Shown here: one piece after another, positions 23,001 to 31,300 of the stretch
How positions within the stretch are numbered: position 1 is the stretch's first letter
Layout: every line of letters begins with the position of its first letter
Source: a virus
DNA: 45,569 nucleotides
Strand: one strand, 5' to 3'
Virus record (IMG/VR): IMGVR_UViG_3300033182_000507
Location: 1-45,569 of that record
Program-made: the position numbers and the translations under genes
Notes under the pieces: generated by a model
What the model saw: the letters and a program-made list of their open reading frames with translations, nothing else
What the model was told of the DNA's origin: nothing
The model's database searches: none

Positions 23001-23780
23001 GTTAGTAAGGCAAGAGATTCTATTGAATCTCAAATTAGTCCTATTGCTAGCGTAATCGGTGTTGTAAGTACAACTGACGCATTCCTCTTTGTTGACTCTG
23101 TTGCTCTGTTCAAAGATACTGATGGCGGTTTGACTGAGAACTTTAATCTCACATATATTGCAGAAGTTGGATTTGGAACTACCGCAGTTTCTGGTATCAA
23201 CTACGAGGATATGACTGGCATCAATCCCCTGGTTGCTAATGTCCAAGGTTATATTGGTGTTGTTACTGGCATCAGCACATGTCCTGGAATCGGAACTGAT
23301 CTTGCTCTCTTGATTCAGTTTGATGTTCAAGAGTATGTAAATGATGGAAATGATCCTACTGGACTTGGAACCAACTATCCGTTCAGACTCTATGGAACTG
23401 GAATTAATACTGCAGGTATTGCTATAACATCAATTGACACACATGATAGTGATATTGTTGGTACTAGCACATATTATGGTGATGGTATTTACTATGCTTC
23501 TGCTATTTCTTTCGTAACTGGATCTGGAAGTCGTCTCGGAATCATTACTGCAAATATTGCTTCTTATACTGACACTACTGGATTTGTTGGAGTTGGATCT
23601 ACTGCTTCCCCATATGCATATTTCAGCTGGGGTAGATTTGGTGAAGTCGATCGTGCCCCAAATGCAGTCTATGCAAATGTCAAGGGATTGAATTATGATC
23701 CACAATTGTCACAATATCCTATTGTACAAAGAAGAGGTGTTGGATTGAGAGGGACGGGGGGTCTTCCAAAGCTATTATAA
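11064..23780 (+). CDS. gp7: Giant gp7-like baseplate wedge protein, 4238 aa
   Basis: Position between gp6 and gp8 identifies it as the gp7 counterpart, although T4 gp7 has only 1032 residues. The N-terminal 230 residues look like the conserved anchor (FVEFLKQYYISQDYQGGPSD; LFLQEFYKKLKAMY; EARSLYEAKGTEDSFKILFK). The rest is mostly Gly/Thr/Ser-rich beta modules: repeated GxGY units (nt 13351-17262), repeated 'HGLxxGDxV' units (from nt 13630 to about 21350), a YHYH-type motif GHSPIIGWAYDGNPIYGP at residues 1259-1276, and tandem 46- and 48-residue repeats near nt 21135-21962. It probably forms long baseplate arms and may bind host surface or other fibres. The reading frame is intact throughout. 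Confidence 0.75.
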   Translation: MIETNSPLSPRIKTYQVVSETVPEFAVSENPAFVEFLKQYYISQDYQGGPSDIAENIDAYIKLDNLTTDVIRGTTNLTADISNSADVINVTNTDGYPQQNGLLKIDNEIITYSEKTNTSFIGCIRGFSGISGYSENAVTWSQTIASPHSSGTSVVNVSVLFLQEFYKKLKAMYTPGLEGVTLSPDLDVNNFIKEARSLYEAKGTEDSFKILFKALFGIEPKINDLEKYLIKPSYANYIRRKTISVELISGDPSGLIGETLFQDDDPNNPNYNAASGPISEVTNIRDNYYKISLFTGFDERSLTDGTFRVAGRTRNIGEIGIGASVITVDSTVGFSSVGSLKIGDPTNSYYQTLTYTTKSINQFFGINPLVSTTIPDNSKISAPNVVYGYEQGDTSKEVVMRVTGALSKFNSNQSLQNLDANSSIRVKNLGRYIDNPENDKSYEEIFFNSWIYNTSARYYIDSFSGSNFVLEGTIDKSSLRKNDSVQILKRGTTELVADNLVVTGVNAVTSTISLSGTIPTLDPLTLYDVRRKQKKAVSTVVPLIGGQEQLLTDVNNTYIVSENESESGKREGFVASSSLPSYPITTDKILAKLVNPSLALGNWQGYSSVENAYSIISFSNPVPFKTGEQVYYAAGPGTIAIGGLEQKDYFVKVLSSPNQIQLFASRAFIKANLPVYFTPPTQTTGTHDFILSSQGNRSLFPARPIRRFILEQDLKSGKEEQTTSEFTSDGNTGMLINGVEILNYKTSDVIYYGEVESVDILSGGSGYDVLHPPSITINDSNVSAANTAAALAVVSGKIENIVVDPVNFDIDSVVSVEIWGGNGKGARGRAVTEERYREISFSGITTLSGGDVNATNDVFTFDDDHNLLTGARIVYDNNGNSNLGIATTGSSKEELTLMSGQDYYVHANSNNSISLYYTKNDAILGISSIQISEDAAAANTGLHIFRTYEQKTSIGRVSIEDPGEGYTNRHLIVKSVGVSTSRDFIQFTNHGFSSGEVINYTYDTTGITGLSSTKQYQVIKLDNNRFRLAEAGNKGDVEPTTTNYDKGIYQFLDSPGSGYQRFYYPEIQCRITVLTEDQRERQLTATPIVRGEVVESIIYEKGSGYGSEIVNFENPPTVFVPKGSLAQIGIIMSNGKIISAFVLAGGSGYTGPPDLIVESTTVGAGGGVLRAEAANGAVTGVKIISSGGGYESATTSVRVSPPGNNLKLRTSLRSIELNKAYSLNPTQLTYLSPVPSGLAVNYIGYGNSIRNFFGDDGSGHSPIIGWAYDGNPIYGPFGLEDPNNIQSDVKRLESSYEIVPTNISNRPPVSTYPYGSFIEDYVYTGSGDLDEHNGRFTKTPEFPNGIYAYFATVDNLFTPQFPYFIGNTYRSSAILGNTVSGLLSDQVNFDFEDSKLVRNTFPYNLFGDGKAYDYVFQPYNENNQVSTPDKLGVGSITSIDVLAPGSGYSVNDQIVFDETTSNGGGLSAEVQKIYGKTVDRVTSDVTIFNTVPMEYGRNGIVFNVTPYHEFQTNDTVGISGISTYVKGLEGYHLIDAPLYKTNLVDAGYSGIITDLRVDYVPTVVSAGDSIGIGTEIMRVLNAFPSEKIVRVERYAGFTTASAGAAVTYFNSKFTVPLTEIPLFESRFQDIYYFNPKEAVGVGTTVGFSTSVNVSLNGVTKNRSIITRSIFLENHSLKTNDIVTFDTRGNSDIFATDSISPYTTPSALSGNYYVVRKTKNTIGIKTAPEGPELFFTNTGDDQANYSFTTNYDQETAKIERSVLTVVSTEDHDLSVGDKVSLTVRPGLATGIGASTTAVVKLLDGQLIVNPIGIPTTGINTSTNIFTVNDHGLDTGFKVLLYGAAGVSTALPDGLEQRTYFVLKIDNDQFQLTNSKQQLFLDPPEVVSVNDFGVDGQTLNPINPPIKVTRRNNLVFNLNDPTLSGSKLNIFYDNNYFNEYVGTGTTDSLEIVGVGTVGIGTTNPPDEPTKTIIFNKLLRNELYYALEVGGYISTADRDVFNHTKIIYVDSAFNGNYTISGVGSTTFEATLVNDPESSGYLSADCDELFYTTTSIGATGGIAKVRVNNNGFGYQAFPAVVSIGNSGLSAELKLNSTDINRLESVTVPTDVYGYPSDNTLKPDAFLPRVVKIKNADKVIEADVTFGGRSYLNAPSLALYDLTTGEIVNNGLITCELSDSAVNSVEVVVQPRGLTNNNYGLAPLRNSNGISIIEAFSDVGVLTCKITTPILGYVDEPFSTGEIVYLEGIEFNNDGDGFNSGDYKFADFAITDYNSAVNPRQVTFTYSGLTTNVGTGATVRPGFGQIVKSTDLARFTVTKKFSEFSQNETLKRNDDLKTDLIMRSINTATGEMVIEGSRPLEPDDQLVGTNSGDRAEVDVVQEFDGYFNISATIDANLGWSDNIGLIGDNNQFLPDNDYYQNMSYAIESEKTYDDIVTYVNNIAHPAGMKNFANTQILSVGDAGDSTGPADDAGGFVLDFISDPLRVDAVYGFDLARDVDAADNVSKFVEFRSTRLSDFILNKTNRVLVHDDISPQFVSNESNDLSDDRTIAAAVAGRQFSRYLVQTTHSAENPINNQYQLNELIMVVSNQNTYLLQKSYVNNNNNAGLSTGYAEFFSFFNVNENQTELRIKPYETFDTDYDIKCLQQGFASDVGIGSTNSGNVVNTSVNIIVGTATTATVVGFATTTFVGGIGHFLVVDKATNKIDYHELALQTDGVDTYLTELATFNTRQSLGGLSGPTFMGTFTSSIESGVVKINYIHSNLDAVDVRCKFVSFENVGLGTTSVRHFNLEFTPERTERSARIVVGASATTGIATVVGVSSNIDLSFKSTVHVSYGSTQTLHQIYVLSDPEKQDTYLSQGPIAAVGTTTGIGTFGAEFSGGKVNLEFYPDAGVSGMVSIFSYNEIIYKDLDPNGTLAGIGSFDYGKVFENVTQNTYLGINNRNIREFDLTYQGIPIYERDLNPQNPNQINYGTGLISFQHFFSNTEQVTYTPDSNIVGIAASALHYVTGYGSTELPSTVYIVKNNNSQFFISTSLTDARAGIAVTFQPGTGSGNKHRFTMEKRDQKTIIAISGIVQKPITYTQITYDLDVPANGIVTSLALSGLSTITSGDLLKLEDEYTIVKTVGFATTSTGPITGIGTWSIAEVERGAVGTAATDHAAGVTGRIHRGAFQILNSKVHFTDAPLGGDLGLSDPSNLTYPRATFGGRTYLRVDYDTNELFDDFSDQFDGLESTFPLTAIGAAVTGIGTTGGNGVLFVNGIFQAPFGENNEGISNFKIIEDPVSTAASVQFTGITSVGFTDLIIDEDDINQNQLPRGGIIISVASTPGLGYAPFEGASVRLEVGTGGTITNIIGVSTAGPSVNVTEAFYDNKTGIMTVTTATPHGLLLEDQVKLVGLAFTCPGYGATYSVYDFQYDYSTGISTIFTVGDHGLTAGDDVKLAYLEFECLSGGRSYSITNFVYDESTGLSTVTVSSPIALNVSDIVRLDNIGFTCSAPHAGITTTIFPDGTQGFEYAVTQVNSTTEFELNVGISTIAHTYDSGGTVFAGLTTTTFPDGTQGYFYHVDSVGTTTSFVTNVGISTISHLYVSGGQVQTGITTNIFPDHDDPFAVVGFISATQFKTNVGPSTFGHTYVSGGTAAQWHPLTFGSGYRTGIGTIGIAVTSSTGTGATITAVVGASGSLVFSVVGPGTNYTADDLVLPPEPNGENLNVIGLSRIGLGATTVTGVGCSVSVEIAGVSTATGIGSTYYEVAKWEFSKKGYGFKRGDVFTVAGLSTDPAAGDNFKNFEIEVVDVFTDQVSAWQFGNIDYLDNIKKYQNGDQKRFILEYQRSIVSFEIDRNDADSKEIDLSAVLLIFINGVIQQPGVNYSFTGGSVLEFTTAPTPEDNVVIFFYRGTIGQDSFLFDVNEVIKVGDEVKLEKSSEVELNRVSQTVDNFAQEENRIVKRIDSAVTIETPFYQGVGISNDNYKPLTWIKQKKDILIDGSVVSKARDSIESQISPIASVIGVVSTTDAFLFVDSVALFKDTDGGLTENFNLTYIAEVGFGTTAVSGINYEDMTGINPLVANVQGYIGVVTGISTCPGIGTDLALLIQFDVQEYVNDGNDPTGLGTNYPFRLYGTGINTAGIAITSIDTHDSDIVGTSTYYGDGIYYASAISFVTGSGSRLGIITANIASYTDTTGFVGVGSTASPYAYFSWGRFGEVDRAPNAVYANVKGLNYDPQLSQYPIVQRRGVGLRGTGGLPKLL
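21135..21533 (+). repeat. Tandem 46-residue repeats in gp7-like protein
   Basis: Three units begin VTEAFYDNKTGIMTV, VYDFQYDYSTGISTI and ITNFVYDESTGLSTV, starting at 21135, 21273 and 21411. The first two end in C-x7-YS, and all three contain a 'xDxVxLxxLxFxC' stretch. The first two are 46 codons and the third is cut to about 41 where the next repeat type begins. Confidence 0.75.
21537..21962 (+). repeat. Tandem 48-residue repeats in gp7-like protein
   Basis: Three units start at 21537, 21681 and 21825 with AGITTTIFPDGTQG, AGLTTTTFPDGTQG and TGITTNIFPDHDDP. They end in NVGISTIAHTYDSGG, NVGISTISHLYVSGG and NVGPSTFGHTYVSGG. The period is exactly 144 nt for the first two, and the third is 138 nt. 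Confidence 0.85.
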
Positions 23781-23783
23781 ATA
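23776..23783 (+). promoter_or_regulatory. Late promoter TATAAATA for gp8
   Basis: A perfect TATAAATA covers the TAA stop (23778-23780) of the gp7-like gene and lies 33 nt before the gp8 start. It gives gp8 and the following genes a late promoter independent of the 12.7-kb gene upstream. Confidence 0.8.
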
Positions 23784-23816
23784 CAAAAAAGTTAGACCTT
23801 TCGCCCGCTCATAATA

Positions 23817-25391
23817 ATGGCAGCCATTATCACCGATCAATTTAGGGTCATTAACGCAAATAACTTTGTAGATTCTGTAATTGATGGAACTAATTCATAT
23901 TATACATTTTTAGGTCTTGCTAATCCGACTATTGCGGGTTATGGAAGAACTAGCACTTGGAACAGCACAACTGTCCAACCCCCTTCTCCTATTGATAACA
24001 TTAGTTATGTTAATCATGTCTATGACACGATGCTCTTTGGGCGAAAGGTATTGCCTGGTGATGTTAGGAGATTAATCCGTAAAGTTCAATGGACAAAAGG
24101 TACATCTTATGATATGTACCGCCATGATTATAATACTAATAACAGATCTCTAGTCTCAAACTCTAGTAGGCTGTATTCTGCAAATTATTATGTAATTAAC
24201 CAAGACTTTAGGGTTTACATTTGCATTGATAATGGTTCTGCGGGTATCACATCGACAGCAAGTGCATCTCTCGATGAACCAACATTTACTGATCTGGAAC
24301 CATCCGCTGCTGGGACGAGTGGTGACGGTTATCTATGGAAATACCTCTTTACTGTTCCTCCCGCCGACATTGTTAAATTTGACTCCACAGAGTACATAGC
24401 AGTTCCTAATGAGTGGCAAACTTCCTCTGAAAATGAAATCAAGGTTGTCAGAGACAATGGTGATTCTGAGGTCAACAATAATCAAATTAAAGTTGTTTCC
24501 ATTGACGAACAGGGAGAGGGATATGCGTTCCTGTCTACTCCAGCAGAGGTAGACATTCTAGGAGACGGAACTGGAGGTAAGGTTAGAGTTCAAACAAACA
24601 CTAACGGTCAGATTATTTCTGCAACTGTTACCGCAGGTGGTAAAGGATATAGTTTTGGAAGAGTTGATCTTTCTTCTATCAACGCATCTGCCACTAAGTT
24701 TGCAAAACTCACTCCGATCATTCCTCCGTCCAGAGGACATGGTTACGATCTCTACAAGGAACTTGGAACTGATAAAGTTCTAATTTATTCTAGATTTGAT
24801 AATTCTTCTTACGACTTTGCCTCGGATACTACATTTGCTCAGATTGGGGTCATTAAGAACCCAATTGCAGCTGGAGCAGGATCCACTGCTGTTCTGAATA
24901 CATCCGAATTCTCCAATACTAAAGCGATTAAGTTTACTGGAAGTTCTGCTCAACCATTACCGATTGGTGCAAAAATTCAACAAACTATCACTGGAGTTGG
25001 AACTGCAAAGGGATATGTTGCTTCTTACGACATATCTACTCAGGTAATCAAGTATTTCCAAGATAGAAACTTGTATGTGAATCAAACTTTTTATGATGCA
25101 ACTGATAGTATTGGAGTTAGTGGAGATGCAGCAGTTTTAGATTTCTCTTCTTCTGGAAATGCTGTTACTTCTGATGGTGGATTTAGCGTAAACATTGATT
25201 CTGGATTCTCTGGAATCTCAACAACTACACCATCTGGAAGAGTTGTTGATCTTGGTGTACAGTTTACTAGCGGTCTTGCTCCATCCGAAATAAATAAAAG
25301 GACTGGTGAGATCATTTACCTTGATAATAGACCTTCTATTACAAGGAATGAGCGTCAAAAAGAAGACATCAAAATCGTTTTAGAATTCTAA
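23817..25391 (+). CDS. gp8: Baseplate wedge protein gp8, enlarged
   Basis: The 524-residue product matches T4 gp8 (334 residues) at both ends. Near residue 169, GDGYLWKYLFTVPP with EYIAVP soon after parallels T4 GDGYVWEYLFEIPP and EYIVVP. Near residue 496, GEIIYLDNRPSI parallels T4 GEMIYMENRPPI, and the proteins end in similar IKIVLEF and INILFTF. Between them lies about 190 extra residues, including two GxGY units (GEGYAF near nt 24513, GKGYSF near 24638). gp8 dimers bind the gp7/gp10 part of the wedge. The start has no clear ribosome site but follows the late promoter directly. Confidence 0.9.
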   Translation: MAAIITDQFRVINANNFVDSVIDGTNSYYTFLGLANPTIAGYGRTSTWNSTTVQPPSPIDNISYVNHVYDTMLFGRKVLPGDVRRLIRKVQWTKGTSYDMYRHDYNTNNRSLVSNSSRLYSANYYVINQDFRVYICIDNGSAGITSTASASLDEPTFTDLEPSAAGTSGDGYLWKYLFTVPPADIVKFDSTEYIAVPNEWQTSSENEIKVVRDNGDSEVNNNQIKVVSIDEQGEGYAFLSTPAEVDILGDGTGGKVRVQTNTNGQIISATVTAGGKGYSFGRVDLSSINASATKFAKLTPIIPPSRGHGYDLYKELGTDKVLIYSRFDNSSYDFASDTTFAQIGVIKNPIAAGAGSTAVLNTSEFSNTKAIKFTGSSAQPLPIGAKIQQTITGVGTAKGYVASYDISTQVIKYFQDRNLYVNQTFYDATDSIGVSGDAAVLDFSSSGNAVTSDGGFSVNIDSGFSGISTTTPSGRVVDLGVQFTSGLAPSEINKRTGEIIYLDNRPSITRNERQKEDIKIVLEF

Positions 25392-25395
25392 GAAG

Positions 25396-28300
25396 ATGCC
25401 ACAACAGACTAACCTCAATGTAAGTCCATACTATGACGATTTTGACCCCGAAAAGGGTTATCATCGCGTTCTGTTTAAACCAGGATTTCCTGTTCAGGCA
25501 AGAGAACTTTCTACTCTACAGTCTATCCTGCAAAATCAGGTAGAGACATTTGGTAGTCACATCTTCAAAGAAGGATCCATTGTTATTCCTGGATCCGTCA
25601 CTTTTGATGGTCAATACTATGCAGTTCAAGTAAACCCAACACACCTTGGTATTGACATTGGAGTCTATGCTCAGCAGGTTGTTGGCAAAGTAATTAAAGG
25701 TCAGACATCTGGAGTTACTGCAAAAGTAGTTAATTACATCAGTGCCACTGAGTCTGATAATGACTATGATACTTTCTTTGTAAAATATATCAAGTCTTCT
25801 TCATCTGGTGACTTTAATTTCTTTGGTGATAGTGAGGTTTTGGTTGCTGAAGAAGCATTTAGTTTTGGCGGAACCACAATCAATGTGGGTGGAACATTTG
25901 CATCTACAATCGAATTAAATGCTTGCAGTATTGGATCTGCAGCATCTGTTGATGATGGCGTATATTTTGTCAGAGGAAATTTTGTTAGAGTAAATAAACA
26001 AACAATTATCTTAGATCAATACAATTCTAGACCAACATATCGTGTTGGTTTAAAAATTGTAGAAAGTGCAATTAGTGCTAAAGCAGATAACACACTTTAT
26101 GACAACGCAAAAGGATTCTCTAACTTTGCTGCTCCTGGTGCAGATAGACTTCAAATTAAATTAGTTCTTGCTAAGAAGTCTACTGATGATTTTGAGGATA
26201 CTGATTTTGTAGAGGTCCTCAGAGTCGATAATGGAACGATCCTTTCTATTAAAAAGGATACAGAATATTCTAGAATTAGAGATTATATCGCATCTAGAAC
26301 TTATGATGAGTCTGGAAACTATGCAGTAGAAAAGTTTCTTGTGAATGTTGGAGAGTCTCTGAATGATAGGCAGGGAAATAATGGTTCTTACTATTCGGAC
26401 CAAACAACATTTGATGGAAACACTCCCAGCGATGACCTGGCAGTATTAAAGATTAGCGCAGGTAAAGCATACATCTATGGTTATGATGTATCTACTGATG
26501 GACCCACAACTCTTGACCTTGTAAAACCAAGAGAAACTCAAAAGGTAGAAAACAAAGCATTCCCATTTGAAATGGGAAATAAGTTTGTTGTTAATAATGT
26601 TGTCGGTCTTTCCACATTTACAAATAGAATTGACCTTTACAGCGGTCCTTACAGCGGTGGTAGTGCAGTTGCAGCTGGATCCAGTGTAAAGATTGGAGAT
26701 GCCAAAGTATATAACTTTGGATTAAAAGATGCCGAATATGAAAATGCATCTACAGAATTCAACATGTATCTGTATGATGTCCAAACATACACTACACTCA
26801 CACTAAACGATAATGTCAGCTCCTCTGAATTGATTGAGTCGGCATATATTGTTGGTAAGGAAAGTGGTGCTAGTGCATATGCGGCAGCTGCAGGTGCAGG
26901 AAGTAGTGTTATTAATGTAACACAAACATCTGGATCTTTCAGACTGGGTGAGCAAATTCTGATCAATGGTGTAGAAGAACTGCCTAGATCTATTGAGAAC
27001 ATCAAGACATATGGAATTAATGATGTTTATAGCTTCCAACAGGCAAACACTTTCTCTGCAAGCAAGAAGTTAACTGATCGCATTCCCCCCAGATTTGGGA
27101 ATGGAACGATGAAGATCACTTCTGGTGGAGTTGTAACTTCTCCCAGATTTGATAGTTTTGAGAGATTCAAGCCTGGTGATATTATTAGATACGAATCCCC
27201 TACAGATACATCTAGTGCTGCTCTGAGCATCCCCACTCAAAATGTAGTTCTTACTGTTGCAGCAGATCTTCAGTCAATGACTGTTGGTGCAATGACAACT
27301 GTTGCCAACCTGTTTGATGGTGGAGTAAAGGCATTTGAAGGTCCTATCAAGATTGGTGTTCAAGACACAACTCTTGAAAATGCATCTTTGATCACTAGAC
27401 TTCCTGATCTGAATATTTCAAATGTAGACTTTAGTTCTTCTACCCTTCTTCTCTCTGCTCAAGTTAAAAACGAGACTACGACTTCTGGTGGAGTATTGGT
27501 TGTTCCAATCTCTTCAGTTAACCTCGATGATGCTTCTTTCGTTGCATTCGATCAGGAAAGATATCAGGTACAGTATTCCAGCGGTGCTATCGCTAATATT
27601 GATGAGTCTCAGGTAACTGTCACTCCAACCTCTCTTACAATTTCTAACCTAACTCCTAGTCAGTCAAACATTACTGTTAATGTAACTGTTTCTAAGGCAA
27701 ATGTCAAGAATAAGGTAAAGGAATTTAAGAGATCCCAAAAGGTTTCTATTACTAGATCCACTAATAGAAGATCTGGAACTGATCCCTCAACCAGTATTAA
27801 TGATGGTTTGAATCATAGCGAACTCTATGGCATCAGAGTTCAAGATAGAGAGATTTGTCTCAACTATCCAGATGTAACTGACATTGTTGCAATTTACGAG
27901 TCCCTAAACTCTTCCGCACCGATCTTAGATAAATTAACATTCTCCTCTACTGATGATGTCTTTACCAGTGCCATTATTGGAGAAAATATCTTTGGAACAA
28001 CGAGTAAAGGTATCGCCAGGGTAGTATCTATTGATGCTTTAAATAGTCAAATTGAAGTTGTCTATTTAACTGATGATAGATTCTCGGTACTAGAACCTCT
28101 GGAATTTGAAGAGTCTAGAGTCGTTGCTGTACTTCAAGCATATACTCCTGGCAAGTACAGAGATATTACCACAAGCTATCTGCTGGACAAAGGACAAAAA
28201 AACCAGTATTACGATTATTCTAGAATCGTTAGAAATAGAGGAGGTTATGTTCCCCACAGACAACTGTTGGTTGTTTATAACAGATTTGATGTTCCTAGCG

Positions 28301-31300
28301 GAGACACTGGTGATGTATTCACCGTCAACAGTTACGATGAAGAAAGGTATGCAAAAGACATTCCTAATATTGGACCGTCGGAAACCGCTGCTCATGATGT
28401 ATTAGACTTTAGACCCAGAGTATCTGCATTCAATCCAGCATCTGCATCTAAGTCTCCGTTCTACTATACATCTAGAGACTTTTCTGGCGAACCTGATAGA
28501 ATTTTGACTCCCAATGAGTCAATGACTTTTGATTATGATTTCTACCTCCCAAGAATTGATAAATTGATTCTTCTTCCAGATGGAAATTTCAAGATTGAGG
28601 GTGGTACACCAGCAAGACAACCAGTTCCTCCTGCTGCAACCAGCAAAGGAATGGAGATTGCTACTATTCTTCTCCCCGCATATCTCAAAGATGTAGAAGA
28701 AGCAAGAGTCTTCTTGAAGGATAACCGTAGATTCACAATGCGTGATATCGGTGATCTTGCAGATAGAGTTGAAAATCTAGAGATTGCTACTAGTCTTTCT
28801 CTGCTCGAAAAGAGTGCAGAGTCTCTGCAAATCAGAGATGCTCAAGGTCTTACAAGATTTAAGTCTGGTTTCTTTGTAGATAACTTCAAGACTAATGACT
28901 TTATGGATCCAAGTTCTCCTGCGGAGATCGACACAGAACTTGGTGAACTGAGACCTCTGAGAGAATTTTCTTCCATTGATCTTCAAGTCGCTCCTAAGAC
29001 TGATCTTCCCACATCTCAAATTGACTTTGATTCTAACTTCGAACTTTTAGATTCTGCAAATACTCAAAAGACAGGAGATCTGCTTTCTCTTAGATATGAG
29101 GAAGTTGAGTATATTAAGCAAGAGTTTGCAACTAAGACCAACAACATCAACCCCTTCCATGTTGTTGCTTACACAGGTGCTCTAAGACTCAATCCCACCG
29201 TTGATAACTGGATCAATACCAGAAGAACCGAAAATGTTATTCGTAACACAATTGGCATCACGGTATTTAATAACCAAGTTGCAGCAAACTTCAGTCTCAC
29301 CAGAGGTGGAGTTCTTGGTGGATCTGCTACCGTAACTACTAGAGAAGTTGGCAGAACTGTTCAAAGAGATGATATTAGATCCGAAAATACATTTATTGCA
29401 GAAGAAACATTCGATCCATTTTGCCGCTCTAGAAACATTGAGTTTAAAGCGATTGGTCTAAAACCAAACACTCGTTTCTATGCATACTTCGATAATCAGA
29501 ATGGTTTAGATATCATTCCAAAACTTCTTGAGGTTAATAATGTTTCTGGTTCTTTCCAAGTTGGCGAAACTATTAGGGGTTCGGTAAATGGAAACGACTT
29601 TGAATTTAGACTTTGCGCACCAAATCATAAGTCTGGACCATTCAATAATCCTAGCGAAACATACACTATCAACCCGTATGACACGGTATCCACTCTTCCT
29701 AATGGATACTCTCAAGCATCTACAGTATTGAATATTGATACTGTAGCACTTGCTGCTCAGGCACAAGGAGCTTTCTTTGGACTTGTTCTTCCTGGAATGG
29801 TTTTGAGAGGTCTGACAAGTGGTGCTCAAGCAACTGTTTCTCAAATCAGATTGGTTTCTGATGACTTTGGCGATCTGATCGGATCTGTTTACATTAGAGA
29901 TCCTAACCAAACACCGACACCTCAAGTTAGAATTAGATCAGGTAGCAGAGACTTCAAACTCACTTCTAGTGCTACTAATGAAAATCCGTTACCTGGAAGC
30001 ACCTTGATTTCTACCGCGATTGGTAGATATCTCGCAACTGGCACTACAAGAGTAATTCAAACAGATATTAGAATCACAACTCTTGAAACAACAACGGTTA
30101 CCAATCTTTCTACAATTGATATTAGAGGCACGATTCCTCCTCCGCCGCCCCCGCCGCCGCCAGTTATCATCAATAACACTACAGTTATTGATAGAACAAG
30201 AACGGTTGTTGTTAACAGAGCTCGCCCTGTTCAGGTAAGAAGAAGAGACCCTCTTGCACAAACAATCGTAACAGGACCAGAAGGTGCGTGGATTACTTCT
30301 CTCGATGTATTCTTTGCTAAGAAGAATACGGGAACCACTCCAGTAACTGTTCAAATTAGAACTGTTGAACTTGGCACACCCACATTGTCAGTAATTGATA
30401 GAAACGCTATCGCAGTTCTCAGACCTGCTGACATTACAACATCTGAAAATGGAACTATTCCTACACGAGTAAGATTCAGAACACCTTTCTACTTAGATCC
30501 TAACACTGCTTACGCTATTGTTCTTCTTTCTGATAGCGATGAGTATGAGGTATTCTGTGGAGAGATGGGTCAAAAAGCACTCAATACTCAGTTGCTTCCC
30601 TCTGCTCAGGGTAAGATTTACTCTCAGCAGTTTGCGATGGGTTCTCTCTTCAAGTCTCAAAATGGAGAGACCTGGACTCCTTCTCAGTTTGAAGATCTTA
30701 CATTTAAACTCTATAGAGCTAAGTTTACTTCTGATATCGGTCTCCTTACATTCTACAATCCTCCTATTGAACCCAATAACGGACTACTGCCTCCCATTAA
30801 CTTCGACCCGATTACATCCCTTCCCAAGAAAGCAAAGATTGGTATTACGACCACATCTAATGCTGGTTTGATTGGAACAGTATTTACTCAGGGTAGAAAG
30901 ATTGGCGAAAGCACTGAGACATATCGCTATGGATATGTTGATGATAAAGGTGGTCCTGTTCTTGGAACTCCTGGCATTCTGACTGGTGGTAAAAATTATG
31001 GAACTCCTACCAATCCAGTAAGCACTTACAATATTATTGGTAATGGCGAAGGACTCACTTTCACTGTTACTGTTGGTTCTGGTATTTCTGCTATCACAGG
31101 AGTATCAATTGCATCTTCTGGTAGTGGATATAAAGTGGGTGATGTTGTTGGTCTGGTTACTGCTGATGTTGGAAACTCTGGTTCTGGAGTTCGTATTGGC
31201 ATTAATTCTCTCGGTGGAATTGATACCCTCTATCTGACAAATGTTCAGGCAGAACTATTTGATACTGCAACTAACGACTTACTTTACTATCACGATAGTG

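Noticed and set aside
22440-23330. 296-residue minus-strand ORF inside the gp7-like gene
   Set aside because: It is Ser/Asn/Ile/Cys-rich with no domain, as expected for the antisense reading of a repetitive Gly/Thr/Asp-rich gene. The other minus-strand ORFs of 120-260 codons in the giant genes look the same.
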